Shown here one piece after another: positions 26,397 through 34,827 of a stretch of 64,000 bases of DNA. The DNA is from Mesoterricola silvestris. GTDB taxonomy: Bacteria; Acidobacteriota; Holophagae; Holophagales; Holophagaceae. The stretch spans positions 3,146,001 through 3,210,000 of the forward strand of contig NZ_AP027080.1 of NCBI RefSeq assembly GCF_030295405.1. The letters run 5' to 3'. The notes beneath the pieces are model-generated. The model was not told where the DNA came from. It made no database searches and saw only the letters and a list, made by a program, of their open reading frames with translations. The position numbers were made by a program, and so were the translations under genes. The first letter of the stretch is position 1; every line of letters starts with the position of its first letter.

Positions 26397-28531
26397 CACA
26401 GACCTCCCTGGAAGGCGCTCACCGCGTGCGCGCGCGCCACGTCCCGCACGGGGCCCTCCCCCGTCACCACGCCCGCGAAGGCCCCCAGGGGCACTTCCAT
26501 GAAGATGGGCCGCTGGGTGAAATCGGTGATCTCCGAATCCTTCACCCCCTCCTCCCGGAAGATGCGCCGGATGAGGCTGGGGCAGGTCTTCCCGCCGCAG
26601 GCGCCCATGCCGGCCCGGGTGGCGGCCTTGAGCTCGTTCATGTCCCGAACCCCGGCCCGGATCCGGGCCCGGATCTCGCCGGCGGTGACCCGCTCGCAGC
26701 GGCAGACGATCTCGTCGTCCGCGACCCGCTCCACCTTCTCGGCCATGGGCTCGGAGACCCAGGGCTGCTGCACCCGGATCCCCGCGATCTGCTTGGCGAT
26801 GTCCAGCGGCGCCCGCACCTTCACCAGCATCGCGTGGTCGGCGAATTTCGGCGAGCGCACCCGGTCCACCTTCACGTTGCCCAGGATCCGGCCCAGGGTG
26901 TCCAGCACCGTGACCGTGTCGCCGGCCTTGAGGGTCGACCCGGGGAATTCGTAGGGGATCGACACCAGCACCTCGTCGCCGCCCCGGCGGTAGTCCAGGA
27001 GGGTGATGGCGAGGCCGGGGCAGACCGCCACGCACTGCTCGCACGCGATGCAGTCCTTCTCGTTGAAGGTGGGCACCCCCAGGATGTCGTTGCCCTCGAT
27101 CATGATCGAGCCCTGCGGGCAGATGCTGGTGCAGGGGTTGCAGGGGATCTCCTGGCTGCAGTGGAAGACCGGGAAGACCCCCTTCTCGTCCTCGGGGATC
27201 TCCTCGGTGATGGTGGCGCCCGGGCGCGACTTGAGCACGGCGGCGGTGCGGTGCCACTCCGCGGGCACGTCCCCGGTGTCCCGGCCCAGGGCCTTGGCGA
27301 TCTCCAGGCCCCGGATCTTGCCCGTGAACATGGCCGCCGAAGCCTCGGCGATCTCCTCCGCGTCGCCGGCGGAATAGACCGGAAGCCCGAAATCCTTGGC
27401 CTTGTTCAGGAACTCGTTCACCGGCTCCAGCCCCACGGCCACCAGGACCGTATCGCACTTGAAGGTCTTCTCGGAGCCCGGCACCACCCGCCAGGCCGCG
27501 TCCAGCTTGGCGATGGTCACCGACTCCACCTCCCCGTCCCCGTTGGCGGAGACGACGGTGTGGCTGGTGTGGATGGGCACGCCCATGCGCACCAGCTTGT
27601 CCCGGTGGACCTTGTAGCCGCCGCATTCGGGCAGGGCCTCGCAGAGGCCCACCACCTCGATGCCGGCCTGCAGCGCATGGTAGGCCGCGATCAGGCCCAC
27701 GTTGCCGCCGCCGATGACGAAGAGCCGCTCGGAAGGCTTGACCATGTCGCGGTTCACCAGGGTCTGGAAGGCGCCGGCGCCGTAGACCCCCGGCAGGGTG
27801 TTGCCCCGGAACACCAGGGACTTCTCCCGGGCGCCGGTGGCCACCAGCAGCACCTGGGGCTGCACGAGGACGTAGTGCCCCTCGCGCAGGATGCCCACCT
27901 TGCGGTCCGAGAACACCGCCAGGGCGTTGCTGTTGGTCCAGATGCGCACATTCTCGTAGGTGCGGACCTCGGCCTCCAGCTTGCGGCCGATGTCCATGCC
28001 GCGGGTCCCCGCGTGGCAGGCGTCGATGGACCCGAAGAACTTGTGGGTCTGCAGCACCAGCTTGCCGCCCAGATCGGCCTTGTCGTCCACCAGGACGACG
28101 CCCACCCCCGCCTTGCCCAGCTCCACCGCCGCCGAGAGGCCCGCGGGGCCGCCGCCCAGGATGAGGCACTCCACGCTGAGGGTCTCGATGTCGCGGAAGG
28201 CCAGGTCCCCCTCCCCCACCTCCGGCAGCGTGGGCTTGCCGTCCAGGGGGACCACCACCATGCCCTCCTTCACGGGGACCATGCAGGACTTCACCGGCAG
28301 CCCGTCGGCGATGACCGAGCACTGGGCGCACTGGCCGTTGGCGCAGAAGATGCCCATGGGGGCGCCGTCCTTGTGGTGGTGCCCGAAGGTGCGGATCCCG
28401 TTGGAGAAGAGGGCCGAGGAGAGGGTCTCGCCCGCCCTCGCCCTGAGTTCCCTGCCCTGCCAGGTGAAGGCCAGGGTGGGCTCCGCCGGGATGGGCAGAA
28501 TGGGGTGTTCCTTGATCCGGTAGTCCGACAT
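26396..28531 (-). CDS. Fused iron-sulfur/FAD subunit of amino-acid dehydrogenase complex
   Basis: 711 residues combining parts that are often separate proteins. Residues 20-100 form a [2Fe-2S] domain of the sarcosine oxidase alpha/HcnA type (GIFCANGQCAQCSV). Residues 120-440 are a pyridine-nucleotide-disulfide-type FAD domain (LILGGGPAGLSAAVELGKAG, LFVIGGGNVGLIAAYHAL). Residues 455-520 hold two 4Fe-4S sites (CNPCTSICPQG and CIACEQCVAVCPG). Residues 615-675 are a BFD-like [2Fe-2S] domain (EIVCRCERVTAGEI and GMGACGGKTCPSLIRR). It would relay electrons from the adjacent DAO-type subunit. Divergent from the aspartase-like gene. Confidence 0.82.
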   Translation of the reverse strand: MSDYRIKEHPILPIPAEPTLAFTWQGRELRARAGETLSSALFSNGIRTFGHHHKDGAPMGIFCANGQCAQCSVIADGLPVKSCMVPVKEGMVVVPLDGKPTLPEVGEGDLAFRDIETLSVECLILGGGPAGLSAAVELGKAGVGVVLVDDKADLGGKLVLQTHKFFGSIDACHAGTRGMDIGRKLEAEVRTYENVRIWTNSNALAVFSDRKVGILREGHYVLVQPQVLLVATGAREKSLVFRGNTLPGVYGAGAFQTLVNRDMVKPSERLFVIGGGNVGLIAAYHALQAGIEVVGLCEALPECGGYKVHRDKLVRMGVPIHTSHTVVSANGDGEVESVTIAKLDAAWRVVPGSEKTFKCDTVLVAVGLEPVNEFLNKAKDFGLPVYSAGDAEEIAEASAAMFTGKIRGLEIAKALGRDTGDVPAEWHRTAAVLKSRPGATITEEIPEDEKGVFPVFHCSQEIPCNPCTSICPQGSIMIEGNDILGVPTFNEKDCIACEQCVAVCPGLAITLLDYRRGGDEVLVSIPYEFPGSTLKAGDTVTVLDTLGRILGNVKVDRVRSPKFADHAMLVKVRAPLDIAKQIAGIRVQQPWVSEPMAEKVERVADDEIVCRCERVTAGEIRARIRAGVRDMNELKAATRAGMGACGGKTCPSLIRRIFREEGVKDSEITDFTQRPIFMEVPLGAFAGVVTGEGPVRDVARAHAVSAFQGGL

Positions 28532-28667
28532 TCGTGAACTCCTCTCATTCGCGCAGGTTCAATTCAACCACCCCCGCGGCCCGGGCCGCGGCGAGTTGTG
28601 ACCGGGGTCGCAGGGCTGTGACGGAATCTCAGGAACGGAGACCCCGCCGGTATCCTATCCTTAGGCC

Positions 28668-30071
28668 ATGAGCGCGACCCGCAGGGAGAAGGACACCCTT
28701 GGAGAACTGGCCGTTCCGGCCGGGGCCCGCCACGGCGTCCACACCGCCCGGGCCCTGGAGAACTTCCCGCTGCTGGGCCGGGCCGTGCACCCCGCGCTGA
28801 TCCGGGCCTTCGGGGCCGTGAAGCTGGCCGCGCTTCGCACCAACCGGAACCTGGGCTTCTTCCCCGACCCCGCCAGGGCCGACGCCCTGGAGCGGGCCTG
28901 CCGGGAGCTCATGGACGGCCTCCTGGACGCGGACATCGCCGTGGACGCCCTGCAGGGCGGGGCCGGCACCTCCACCAACATGAACGTCAACGAGGTCCTG
29001 GCCAACCGGGCCCTGGAGCTGCTGGGGCTGCCCCGGGGCGACTACGGGACCGTCTCGCCGCTGGACCACGTGAACCTCCACCAGAGCACCAACGACACCT
29101 TCCCCACCGCCCTGCGCATCGCCGCCATCCGCGGCCTGCGGGAACTGGAGCGCCAGGTGCTGGCCCTCCAGGAGGCCTTCCAGGCCCAGGAGAAGGCCAT
29201 GGCCCACGTGGTCAAGGTCGCCCGCACCGAGCTGCAGGACGCCGTGCTCACCACCCTGGGGCGGTCCATGGGCGCCTACGCCGAGGCCCTCAACCGCGAC
29301 CGCTGGCGCCTGGCCAAGGCCGAGGAGCGCCTGCGGGTGGTGAACCTGGGAGGCACCGCCATCGGCACGGGGCTCGCGGCGCCCACGGACTACATCTTCC
29401 GGGTGGTGGACGAGCTGCGCGAGCTCACGGGCATGGGCCTGGCCCGGGCCGAGAACCTCGTGGAGGCCACCCAGAACCTCGATGCGCTCGTGGAGGTCTC
29501 GGGCCTCCTCAAGGCCCTGGCCACCACCCTCATCAAGATCTCCACCGACCTGCGCGTGCTCTCCAGCGGCCCCGAGGCGGGCCTGGGCGAGCTGCGGCTC
29601 CCCCCGCGCCAGGCGGGAAGCTCCATCATGCCCGGCAAGGTGAACCCGGTGATCCCGGAAGCCGCCACCCAGGCCGCGATCCTGGCCATCGCCCACGACC
29701 AGGCCCTTTCCACGGCCGCGGCCATGGGCTCCCTGGAACTGAACCCCTTCCTGCCCCTGGCCGCCCACAGCCTGCTGGAGAGCTTCGATCTCCTGGCCCG
29801 GGCCTGCGGGATCCTGCGCGCCCACTGCGTGGAGGGCATGACCGCCGACGAGGACCGGTGCCGGAGCCAGGTGGTCAACGGCACCGCCGCCGCCACCGCC
29901 CTCCTGCCCCTGCTGGGCTACGAGCGCGTCAGCGATCTGGTGGCCCGGGCCGCGGGCCGCGGCCTGCGCGCCGCCGGCATCGAGGAGGGCTTCTTCACCG
30001 CCGCCCAGTTCGACGAGCTCACCAGCCCCGAGGCGGTGGGCCGCCTCGGCTTCAGGAAACCCCGCCCATGA
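28668..30071 (+). CDS. aspA: Aspartate ammonia-lyase/fumarase-superfamily enzyme in hydrogenase-maturation operon
   Basis: 467 residues. The superfamily signature GSSIMPGKVNPVIPEA (about 322-337) contains the catalytic Ser, and GGAGTSTNMNVNEVLANRA plus HVNLHQSTNDTFPTALRI bind the dicarboxylate; the pattern is closer to aspartase than to fumarase. It releases ammonium from aspartate. Its stop overlaps the hydF start (ATGA), so it is part of the [FeFe]-hydrogenase maturation operon, where aspartase-like genes recur; a role in supplying ammonium for the bridging ligand of the H-cluster is a reasonable inference. Confidence 0.82.
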   Translation: MSATRREKDTLGELAVPAGARHGVHTARALENFPLLGRAVHPALIRAFGAVKLAALRTNRNLGFFPDPARADALERACRELMDGLLDADIAVDALQGGAGTSTNMNVNEVLANRALELLGLPRGDYGTVSPLDHVNLHQSTNDTFPTALRIAAIRGLRELERQVLALQEAFQAQEKAMAHVVKVARTELQDAVLTTLGRSMGAYAEALNRDRWRLAKAEERLRVVNLGGTAIGTGLAAPTDYIFRVVDELRELTGMGLARAENLVEATQNLDALVEVSGLLKALATTLIKISTDLRVLSSGPEAGLGELRLPPRQAGSSIMPGKVNPVIPEAATQAAILAIAHDQALSTAAAMGSLELNPFLPLAAHSLLESFDLLARACGILRAHCVEGMTADEDRCRSQVVNGTAAATALLPLLGYERVSDLVARAAGRGLRAAGIEEGFFTAAQFDELTSPEAVGRLGFRKPRP

Positions 30072-31294
30072 CCCAACCCGCCCCCCGCTCCCTACGCCTG
30101 CACATCGGCCTCTTCGGCCGCCGAAACGTGGGCAAATCCTCCCTCCTCAACGCCTTCACCCGGCAGCAGGTGAGCATCGTTTCGGACGTGAAGGGCACCA
30201 CCACCGACCCGGTGGAAAAGCCCATGGAGCTCCTGCCCCTGGGCCCCGTGCTCTTCGTGGACACGGCCGGGGTCGACGACGAGGGGGCCCTGGGCGAGCT
30301 GCGCATGGCCCGCACCCGCGCCGTGCTGGACCGGGTGGACCTGGGCGTCATCGTCACCGAAGGCACCAGCTGGGGCGAATTCGAGGCCGGGCTCCTGGCC
30401 GAGCTCCAGGCCCGCAAGGTGCCGGCCCTGGTGGTGCACAACAAGGCCGATCTGGGCGGCGACGCCGCCCCCCGCCACCCCGCGGACCTGCCCTTCGTGG
30501 CCGTGAGCGCCCTGCGGGGCATGGGCATCCCCGCCCTCAAGGAGGCCCTGCTGCGGCTCGCCCCGGCGGACTTCTTCGACAACCGCCGCCTGGTGTCGGA
30601 CCTGGTGCCGCCCGGGGGCCTCGCCGTGCTGGTGGTGCCCATCGACAAGGAGGCCCCCAAGGGCCGGCTCATCCTGCCCCAGGTCATGGCCATAAGGGAC
30701 CTTCTGGACGGCGAGTCCATGGTGATGGTCGTGCAGGAGCGCGAATTGAGGCCCGCCCTGGCGCGGCTCAAGGAGCCTCCCGCGCTGGTGGTCACCGACT
30801 CCCAGGCCTTCCTCAAGGTGGCCGCCGACGTGCCCCGGGACGTGCCCATGACCAGCTTCTCCATCCTCATGAGCCGCTTCCAGGGGGACCTGGCCGAGCA
30901 GGTGCGGGGGACCCTGGGCATCGAGCGCCTCAAGGGCGGCGACAAGGTCCTGGTGGCCGAGACCTGCGGCCACCACCCCGTGGGCGAGGACATCGGCCGC
31001 GTCAAGATCCCCCGGTGGCTCACCCAGTACGTGGGGGCCCGGCTGGAGTTCGAGCACGTGCAGGGCCGGGACTTCCCCGAGGACCTCACGCCCTACGGCC
31101 TCGTGGTGCACTGCGGCAACTGCACCGGCAACCGCCGGGAGATGCTCAGCCGCATCCACCGGGCCCGGGAGGCCGGGGTCCCCCTCACCAACTACGGCCT
31201 GACCATCGCGTATTCCCTGGGGATCTTCGAGCGGGCCCTGGAGCCCTTCCCCGCCGCCAAGGCCCTGCTGGAGTCCACGCATGCAGCGAACTGA
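30068..31294 (+). CDS. hydF: [FeFe]-hydrogenase maturation GTPase HydF
   Basis: 408 residues. The GTPase domain has GRRNVGKSSLLNAF (G1), GTTTDPVEK (G2), DTAG (G3) and HNKADLG (G4). The C-terminal cluster-binding domain carries the HydF ligands in AETCGHHPVGEDIG and VVHCGNCTGNRREM. HydF is the scaffold on which the two-iron subcluster is assembled and from which it is passed to HydA. It overlaps the aspA-like gene by four bases and hydE by 14. Confidence 0.93.
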   Translation: MTQPAPRSLRLHIGLFGRRNVGKSSLLNAFTRQQVSIVSDVKGTTTDPVEKPMELLPLGPVLFVDTAGVDDEGALGELRMARTRAVLDRVDLGVIVTEGTSWGEFEAGLLAELQARKVPALVVHNKADLGGDAAPRHPADLPFVAVSALRGMGIPALKEALLRLAPADFFDNRRLVSDLVPPGGLAVLVVPIDKEAPKGRLILPQVMAIRDLLDGESMVMVVQERELRPALARLKEPPALVVTDSQAFLKVAADVPRDVPMTSFSILMSRFQGDLAEQVRGTLGIERLKGGDKVLVAETCGHHPVGEDIGRVKIPRWLTQYVGARLEFEHVQGRDFPEDLTPYGLVVHCGNCTGNRREMLSRIHRAREAGVPLTNYGLTIAYSLGIFERALEPFPAAKALLESTHAAN

Positions 31295-32315
31295 GATCCT
31301 TCACTGGCTCCAGGAGACCGACGAGGCCCGCCTGGAGGAGCTGTGGGCGCGCGCCGACGCGGTGCGCGCGGCCAACGTGGGCGACGAGGTGCACCTGCGC
31401 GGCCTCATCGAGATCAGCAATTTCTGCGTGCGCCAGTGCGCCTACTGCGGCATCAACGCCTGCTCCCAGGGCATCACCCGCTACCGCATGCCCCCCGCCG
31501 AGATCCTCGCCTGCGCCCGGGAGGCGCACCGCCTGGGCTACGGCTCCGTGGTCATGCAGTCCGGGGAGGACCCGGGCCTCAGGGCGGAGACCATCGCCGA
31601 CATCGTGCGGGAGATCAAGACCACCACGCCCCTGGCCGTCACCCTCAGCCTGGGCGAGCGCGACGACGACGAACTCAAGGCCTGGAAGGCCGCGGGCGCG
31701 GACCGGTTCCTGCTGCGCTTCGAGACCAGCGACCCCGCCCTCTACGACGTCATCCACCCCTCCCTGCCCGGAACCCTCTCGGACCGCATGGCCCAGCTGG
31801 ACCGCATGCGCGCCTTCGGCTACGAGATCGGCACCGGCGTCATGGTGGGCATCCCCGGCCAGACCTGGGAGATCCTCGCCCAGGACATCGACACCTTCCG
31901 CCGCTACGACATGGACATGATCGGCATCGGCCCCTTCCTGCCCAGCCCCCGAACCCCCCTGGGGGGCCCGGACGCAGCGTCCTACCTGGCGCCTCCGGAC
32001 CGGCAGGTGCCCAACGACGAGCTGACCACCCTCAAGGCCGTGGCCCTCACCCGCATCGTCTGCCCCCGGTCCAACATCCCCAGCACCACCGCCCTGGCCA
32101 CCCTCGACCCCAAGGCCGGGCGCGAACTGGGCCTGTGCCGCGGCGCCAACGTCGTCATGCCCAACGTCACCCCCCCCGAGTACCGGGTCCTCTACGAGAT
32201 CTACCCCGGCAAGGCCTGCGTCCACGAAACCGCCCAGGTCTGCCACGGCTGCATGGAGGCCCGGATCCGCTCCATCGGCCGGACCATGGGCAAGGGCCCC
32301 GGGGGCCGGAGGTAG
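31281..32315 (+). CDS. hydE: [FeFe]-hydrogenase maturation radical SAM enzyme HydE
   Basis: 344 residues. The radical SAM motif CX3CX2C is at Cys49, Cys53 and Cys56 in ISNFCVRQCAYCGIN. The BATS-type C-terminal half includes MGIGPFLPSPRTPL-like residues (DMIGIGPFLPSPRTPL) and ANVVMPNVTPPEYR, the HydE pattern. HydE processes the organometallic precursor during H-cluster assembly. Neither hydG nor a HydA hydrogenase gene is present in the window, so they must lie elsewhere. The start overlaps hydF. Confidence 0.93.
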   Translation: MQRTEILHWLQETDEARLEELWARADAVRAANVGDEVHLRGLIEISNFCVRQCAYCGINACSQGITRYRMPPAEILACAREAHRLGYGSVVMQSGEDPGLRAETIADIVREIKTTTPLAVTLSLGERDDDELKAWKAAGADRFLLRFETSDPALYDVIHPSLPGTLSDRMAQLDRMRAFGYEIGTGVMVGIPGQTWEILAQDIDTFRRYDMDMIGIGPFLPSPRTPLGGPDAASYLAPPDRQVPNDELTTLKAVALTRIVCPRSNIPSTTALATLDPKAGRELGLCRGANVVMPNVTPPEYRVLYEIYPGKACVHETAQVCHGCMEARIRSIGRTMGKGPGGRR

Positions 32316-32340
32316 CCGGGAACCCGTAGGCCTCATCCCC

Positions 32341-32479
32341 TTCATCCCAGACATCACTGTTCATCCCTGTTCCGCAGGGCCAAGGCTTGGATGGGTCGGC
32401 GAATGTGGGTAATTTGCGCGCCGACCCATGCCATCGCTGGCCCTGCGGAACAGGGATGAACAGTGATGTCCGGGATGAA
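32341..32479. repeat. 139-bp palindromic repeat, arms 39/40 identical
   Basis: Left arm 32341-32380 and right arm 32440-32479 are reverse complements with one mismatch in 40. Inside them ATGGGTCGGCG (32390-32400 region) pairs with CGCCGACCCAT (32419-32429 region), leaving a short apical loop. The element fills the gap after hydE and may act as a bidirectional transcription block or be a dispersed extragenic palindrome. A half copy lies at 21627. Confidence 0.85.
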
Positions 32480-32558
32480 CAGGATTCCACGCGAGGCATT
32501 CGGGTTGGGCACAGGAGGCCCCCCTCCCTCCGGCTCCGGCATGCGCACCTAAATCAGC

Positions 32559-32586
32559 TTGATTGGCAATCTCGACGGAATATATT
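32559..32586 (+). promoter_or_regulatory. Sigma-70-type promoter for the flavoprotein lipoprotein
   Basis: TTGATT (32559-32564), 16-base spacer and TATATT (32581-32586) lie in an AT-rich patch that stands out from the surrounding sequence. Transcription would start near 32593, between two possible ATGs, which supports the downstream start at 32610. Confidence 0.55.
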
Positions 32587-32609
32587 AATATTTTATGTCG
32601 AGGTTGCCC

Positions 32610-34760
32610 ATGCAGCGTCCCATCCCTCTCCCTGTGCCCCTCCTGCTGGCCCTCCTTCTCGCCTGCAATTCCCACCCACCGGCCAAACACGGGGACAGCT
32701 CTACCCCCATCCCCGCCCCCCCTTCGGCCGATCCCCGGGTGTCCGCCCTGAACCTGGCCCTGGCGGGGGATCCCATCCTGGATCACCCGGCGGTGCGGGA
32801 GGCGGTGAAGGCCGCCTGCTTCAGCCCCGCGGGCATCTGGGCCGCGGCGGGCGGCACCGACAGCGCCGCCCCCTCAAGTGATAAATTACTCAAGACACTC
32901 GCCCGTCCCTTGTTCCGCCCCATCCTCATGGAGGCCCTGGACAGGACCGTGCAGGACCGCTCCCGGGCCCTGGCCGCAGCCCAGGGCCCCTACCACTACA
33001 ACGTCGCCATCCTGGGATCCGGCCCCGTGGGGGCGGTGGCCGCCCTCAACCTCCGCCGGGCGAATCCGGCCCTGAAGGTGGCCCTCATCGAGGAGAACCC
33101 GCGCCCGGGACAGACCTTCCGCACCTTCGGTCGCTTCACCTGGATCAACAGCCCGGAGCGGGGACCGGCCTCCACCAACCGGTTCCCGGGGCTGTCACTG
33201 GCCGCCCGGGATCTCCTGGATCCGGGAACCGTCCGGGACACGCCCTATTTCCTCATGCCCTACCACCTGGCCGACCTGACTGAACTGGCGGTGCTGGCCA
33301 GCGGCGCGGACTGTTGGCTGGGGGTCCAGGCCGAGCGCCTGGAGCCCAGCCCGGGCCAGGGCCTGGCGATCCAGGTGCGGGGGGGCGGCCCCCAGCTCAC
33401 CGCCGACCGCATCCTGGTGGCCAGCGGACTGGGCCAGGTGGCGCCGCCCGACGACCCCGCGCACCCCGCCCCGGCCGTGGACACCTTCGAGCACATCACG
33501 GCGCGCGCGACCCGGATCCTGGAGCGCAACCGGCTCCACCCCGGCGCGGCGGCGTCCTTCATGGCCCCCTACGCCGGAAAGACCCTCGCCATCATCGGCG
33601 CGGGGGATTCGGCCAACAACCTCGCCGAACTCGCCGCCGGCTACGGTCCGCCGGGGCTGTACGGCAAGGCTTCCACCGGCGGTTCCCAGCCGGGCCCCCG
33701 GAACGGCCCCGCCATCGGGGATCCCCTGGGCCCCGCCTCCGTGCTCTGGGTGCGCCAGCGCGCCGCCGACGCCGCCGCCTTCAAGGCCGCCAACAAGCTG
33801 CGCTACCACCAGACCGTCACCGCCGCCTACGGTGCCTTCACCCTGGCCCCGGAGCGCCTCCGTGCCCTCCAGGTCCTGCCCTCGGGCCAGGTGGACCTGG
33901 AGCTCGAGGCCGCCGGGGCGGGCCCGGGCCGCCACGTCACCGTGGACTTCGTCTGGCGCGCCACGGGCCAGGAGGTGGCCTCCTCCCCCGTCATTCGCTC
34001 CCTGTACCAGGACGCCCACGGCCACCGGGGCAGCCCCGCGGCGGTGAGAAGCTGGCTCGCGGCCCTGGACACCGTGCGTGGCCCCATCACCGGCAACGCC
34101 CCGGGCCCCTTCAAGGACAGGACGGTGGACACGGCTGTGGGAAGGCGGATGCCCGTCACCAGTGCGCTCATGGAGACCTACTTCGGCGGCGCCGTGGCCA
34201 GTCCCCTGGCCACCCCCCAGGAACTCCAGGACCTGTCCATCACCCGCAACGCCGCGTCCCTCGAGACCAACCTTCCCCGCGCGGCCTCCCTGGCCTCCCA
34301 CCTCGCGGCGCTCCCCGGCTACCGCCCGGCGGCGGCCCCCGCCCCCGGCGCCGCCCCCCGGGGCACGGTCCTTTCCCCCGGCGCGGGCTACGGGCCCTGC
34401 GCCGCCCACGTGCGCCACCCCCTGGGCCGGCCGGGAATCCTCATGGCGGGCCTGCCCTCGGAGCCCTCCCGCCGCCGAACCTACACCCGCATCGCCCTGG
34501 CGTCGATCCTGGGTCGCACCCTCCAGGGCCAGCGGTTCTCCACGGACTTCACCCTGACCTTCCATGCCCACGGCGGAAAGCTGACGGTGGGCGCCGACCG
34601 CCTCGAGCCGGGCCAGGCCAAGGGCCTGATCCACGACCTGGGAGCCCGCACGGAATTCCTGCTCCTGGCCGCGGATCTGGCCGGCCGGCATCCCGGCGGC
34701 ATGGTCGTGCGGGTGCGGGGCGGGCTGGACGCCGACGCCTCCAGCGTGCGCGTCCAATAG
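32610..34760 (+). CDS. Large flavoprotein-like lipoprotein of unknown substrate
   Basis: 716 residues. A lipoprotein signal peptide ends in the lipobox LLLALLLAC (Cys about 19), so the protein is probably membrane-anchored in the envelope. A Rossmann FAD loop appears near residue 132 (VAILGSGPVGAVAALNLRRA), and a second dinucleotide loop near 322 (LAIIGAGDSANNLAELAAGYG), the layout of FAD/NADPH monooxygenases and lysine/ornithine hydroxylase-like proteins. Export of such an enzyme by a lipoprotein signal is unusual. ATG at 32610 has GAGG seven bases upstream; an ATG at 32595 would leave almost no leader. Function not assigned. Confidence 0.7.
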   Translation: MQRPIPLPVPLLLALLLACNSHPPAKHGDSSTPIPAPPSADPRVSALNLALAGDPILDHPAVREAVKAACFSPAGIWAAAGGTDSAAPSSDKLLKTLARPLFRPILMEALDRTVQDRSRALAAAQGPYHYNVAILGSGPVGAVAALNLRRANPALKVALIEENPRPGQTFRTFGRFTWINSPERGPASTNRFPGLSLAARDLLDPGTVRDTPYFLMPYHLADLTELAVLASGADCWLGVQAERLEPSPGQGLAIQVRGGGPQLTADRILVASGLGQVAPPDDPAHPAPAVDTFEHITARATRILERNRLHPGAAASFMAPYAGKTLAIIGAGDSANNLAELAAGYGPPGLYGKASTGGSQPGPRNGPAIGDPLGPASVLWVRQRAADAAAFKAANKLRYHQTVTAAYGAFTLAPERLRALQVLPSGQVDLELEAAGAGPGRHVTVDFVWRATGQEVASSPVIRSLYQDAHGHRGSPAAVRSWLAALDTVRGPITGNAPGPFKDRTVDTAVGRRMPVTSALMETYFGGAVASPLATPQELQDLSITRNAASLETNLPRAASLASHLAALPGYRPAAAPAPGAAPRGTVLSPGAGYGPCAAHVRHPLGRPGILMAGLPSEPSRRRTYTRIALASILGRTLQGQRFSTDFTLTFHAHGGKLTVGADRLEPGQAKGLIHDLGARTEFLLLAADLAGRHPGGMVVRVRGGLDADASSVRVQ

Positions 34761-34827
34761 GGTTGCCGCAGCCGGTTCCTCGTCCCATGATGGAAACCTG
34801 AGGCTCCCCTGGGGCACTGAGGAAAGC

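Noticed and set aside
28574-28591. Perfect 18-bp palindrome CCGCGGCCCGGGCCGCGG
   Set aside because: It consists only of G and C; such palindromes are expected by chance in this base composition, and no promoter relation is evident.
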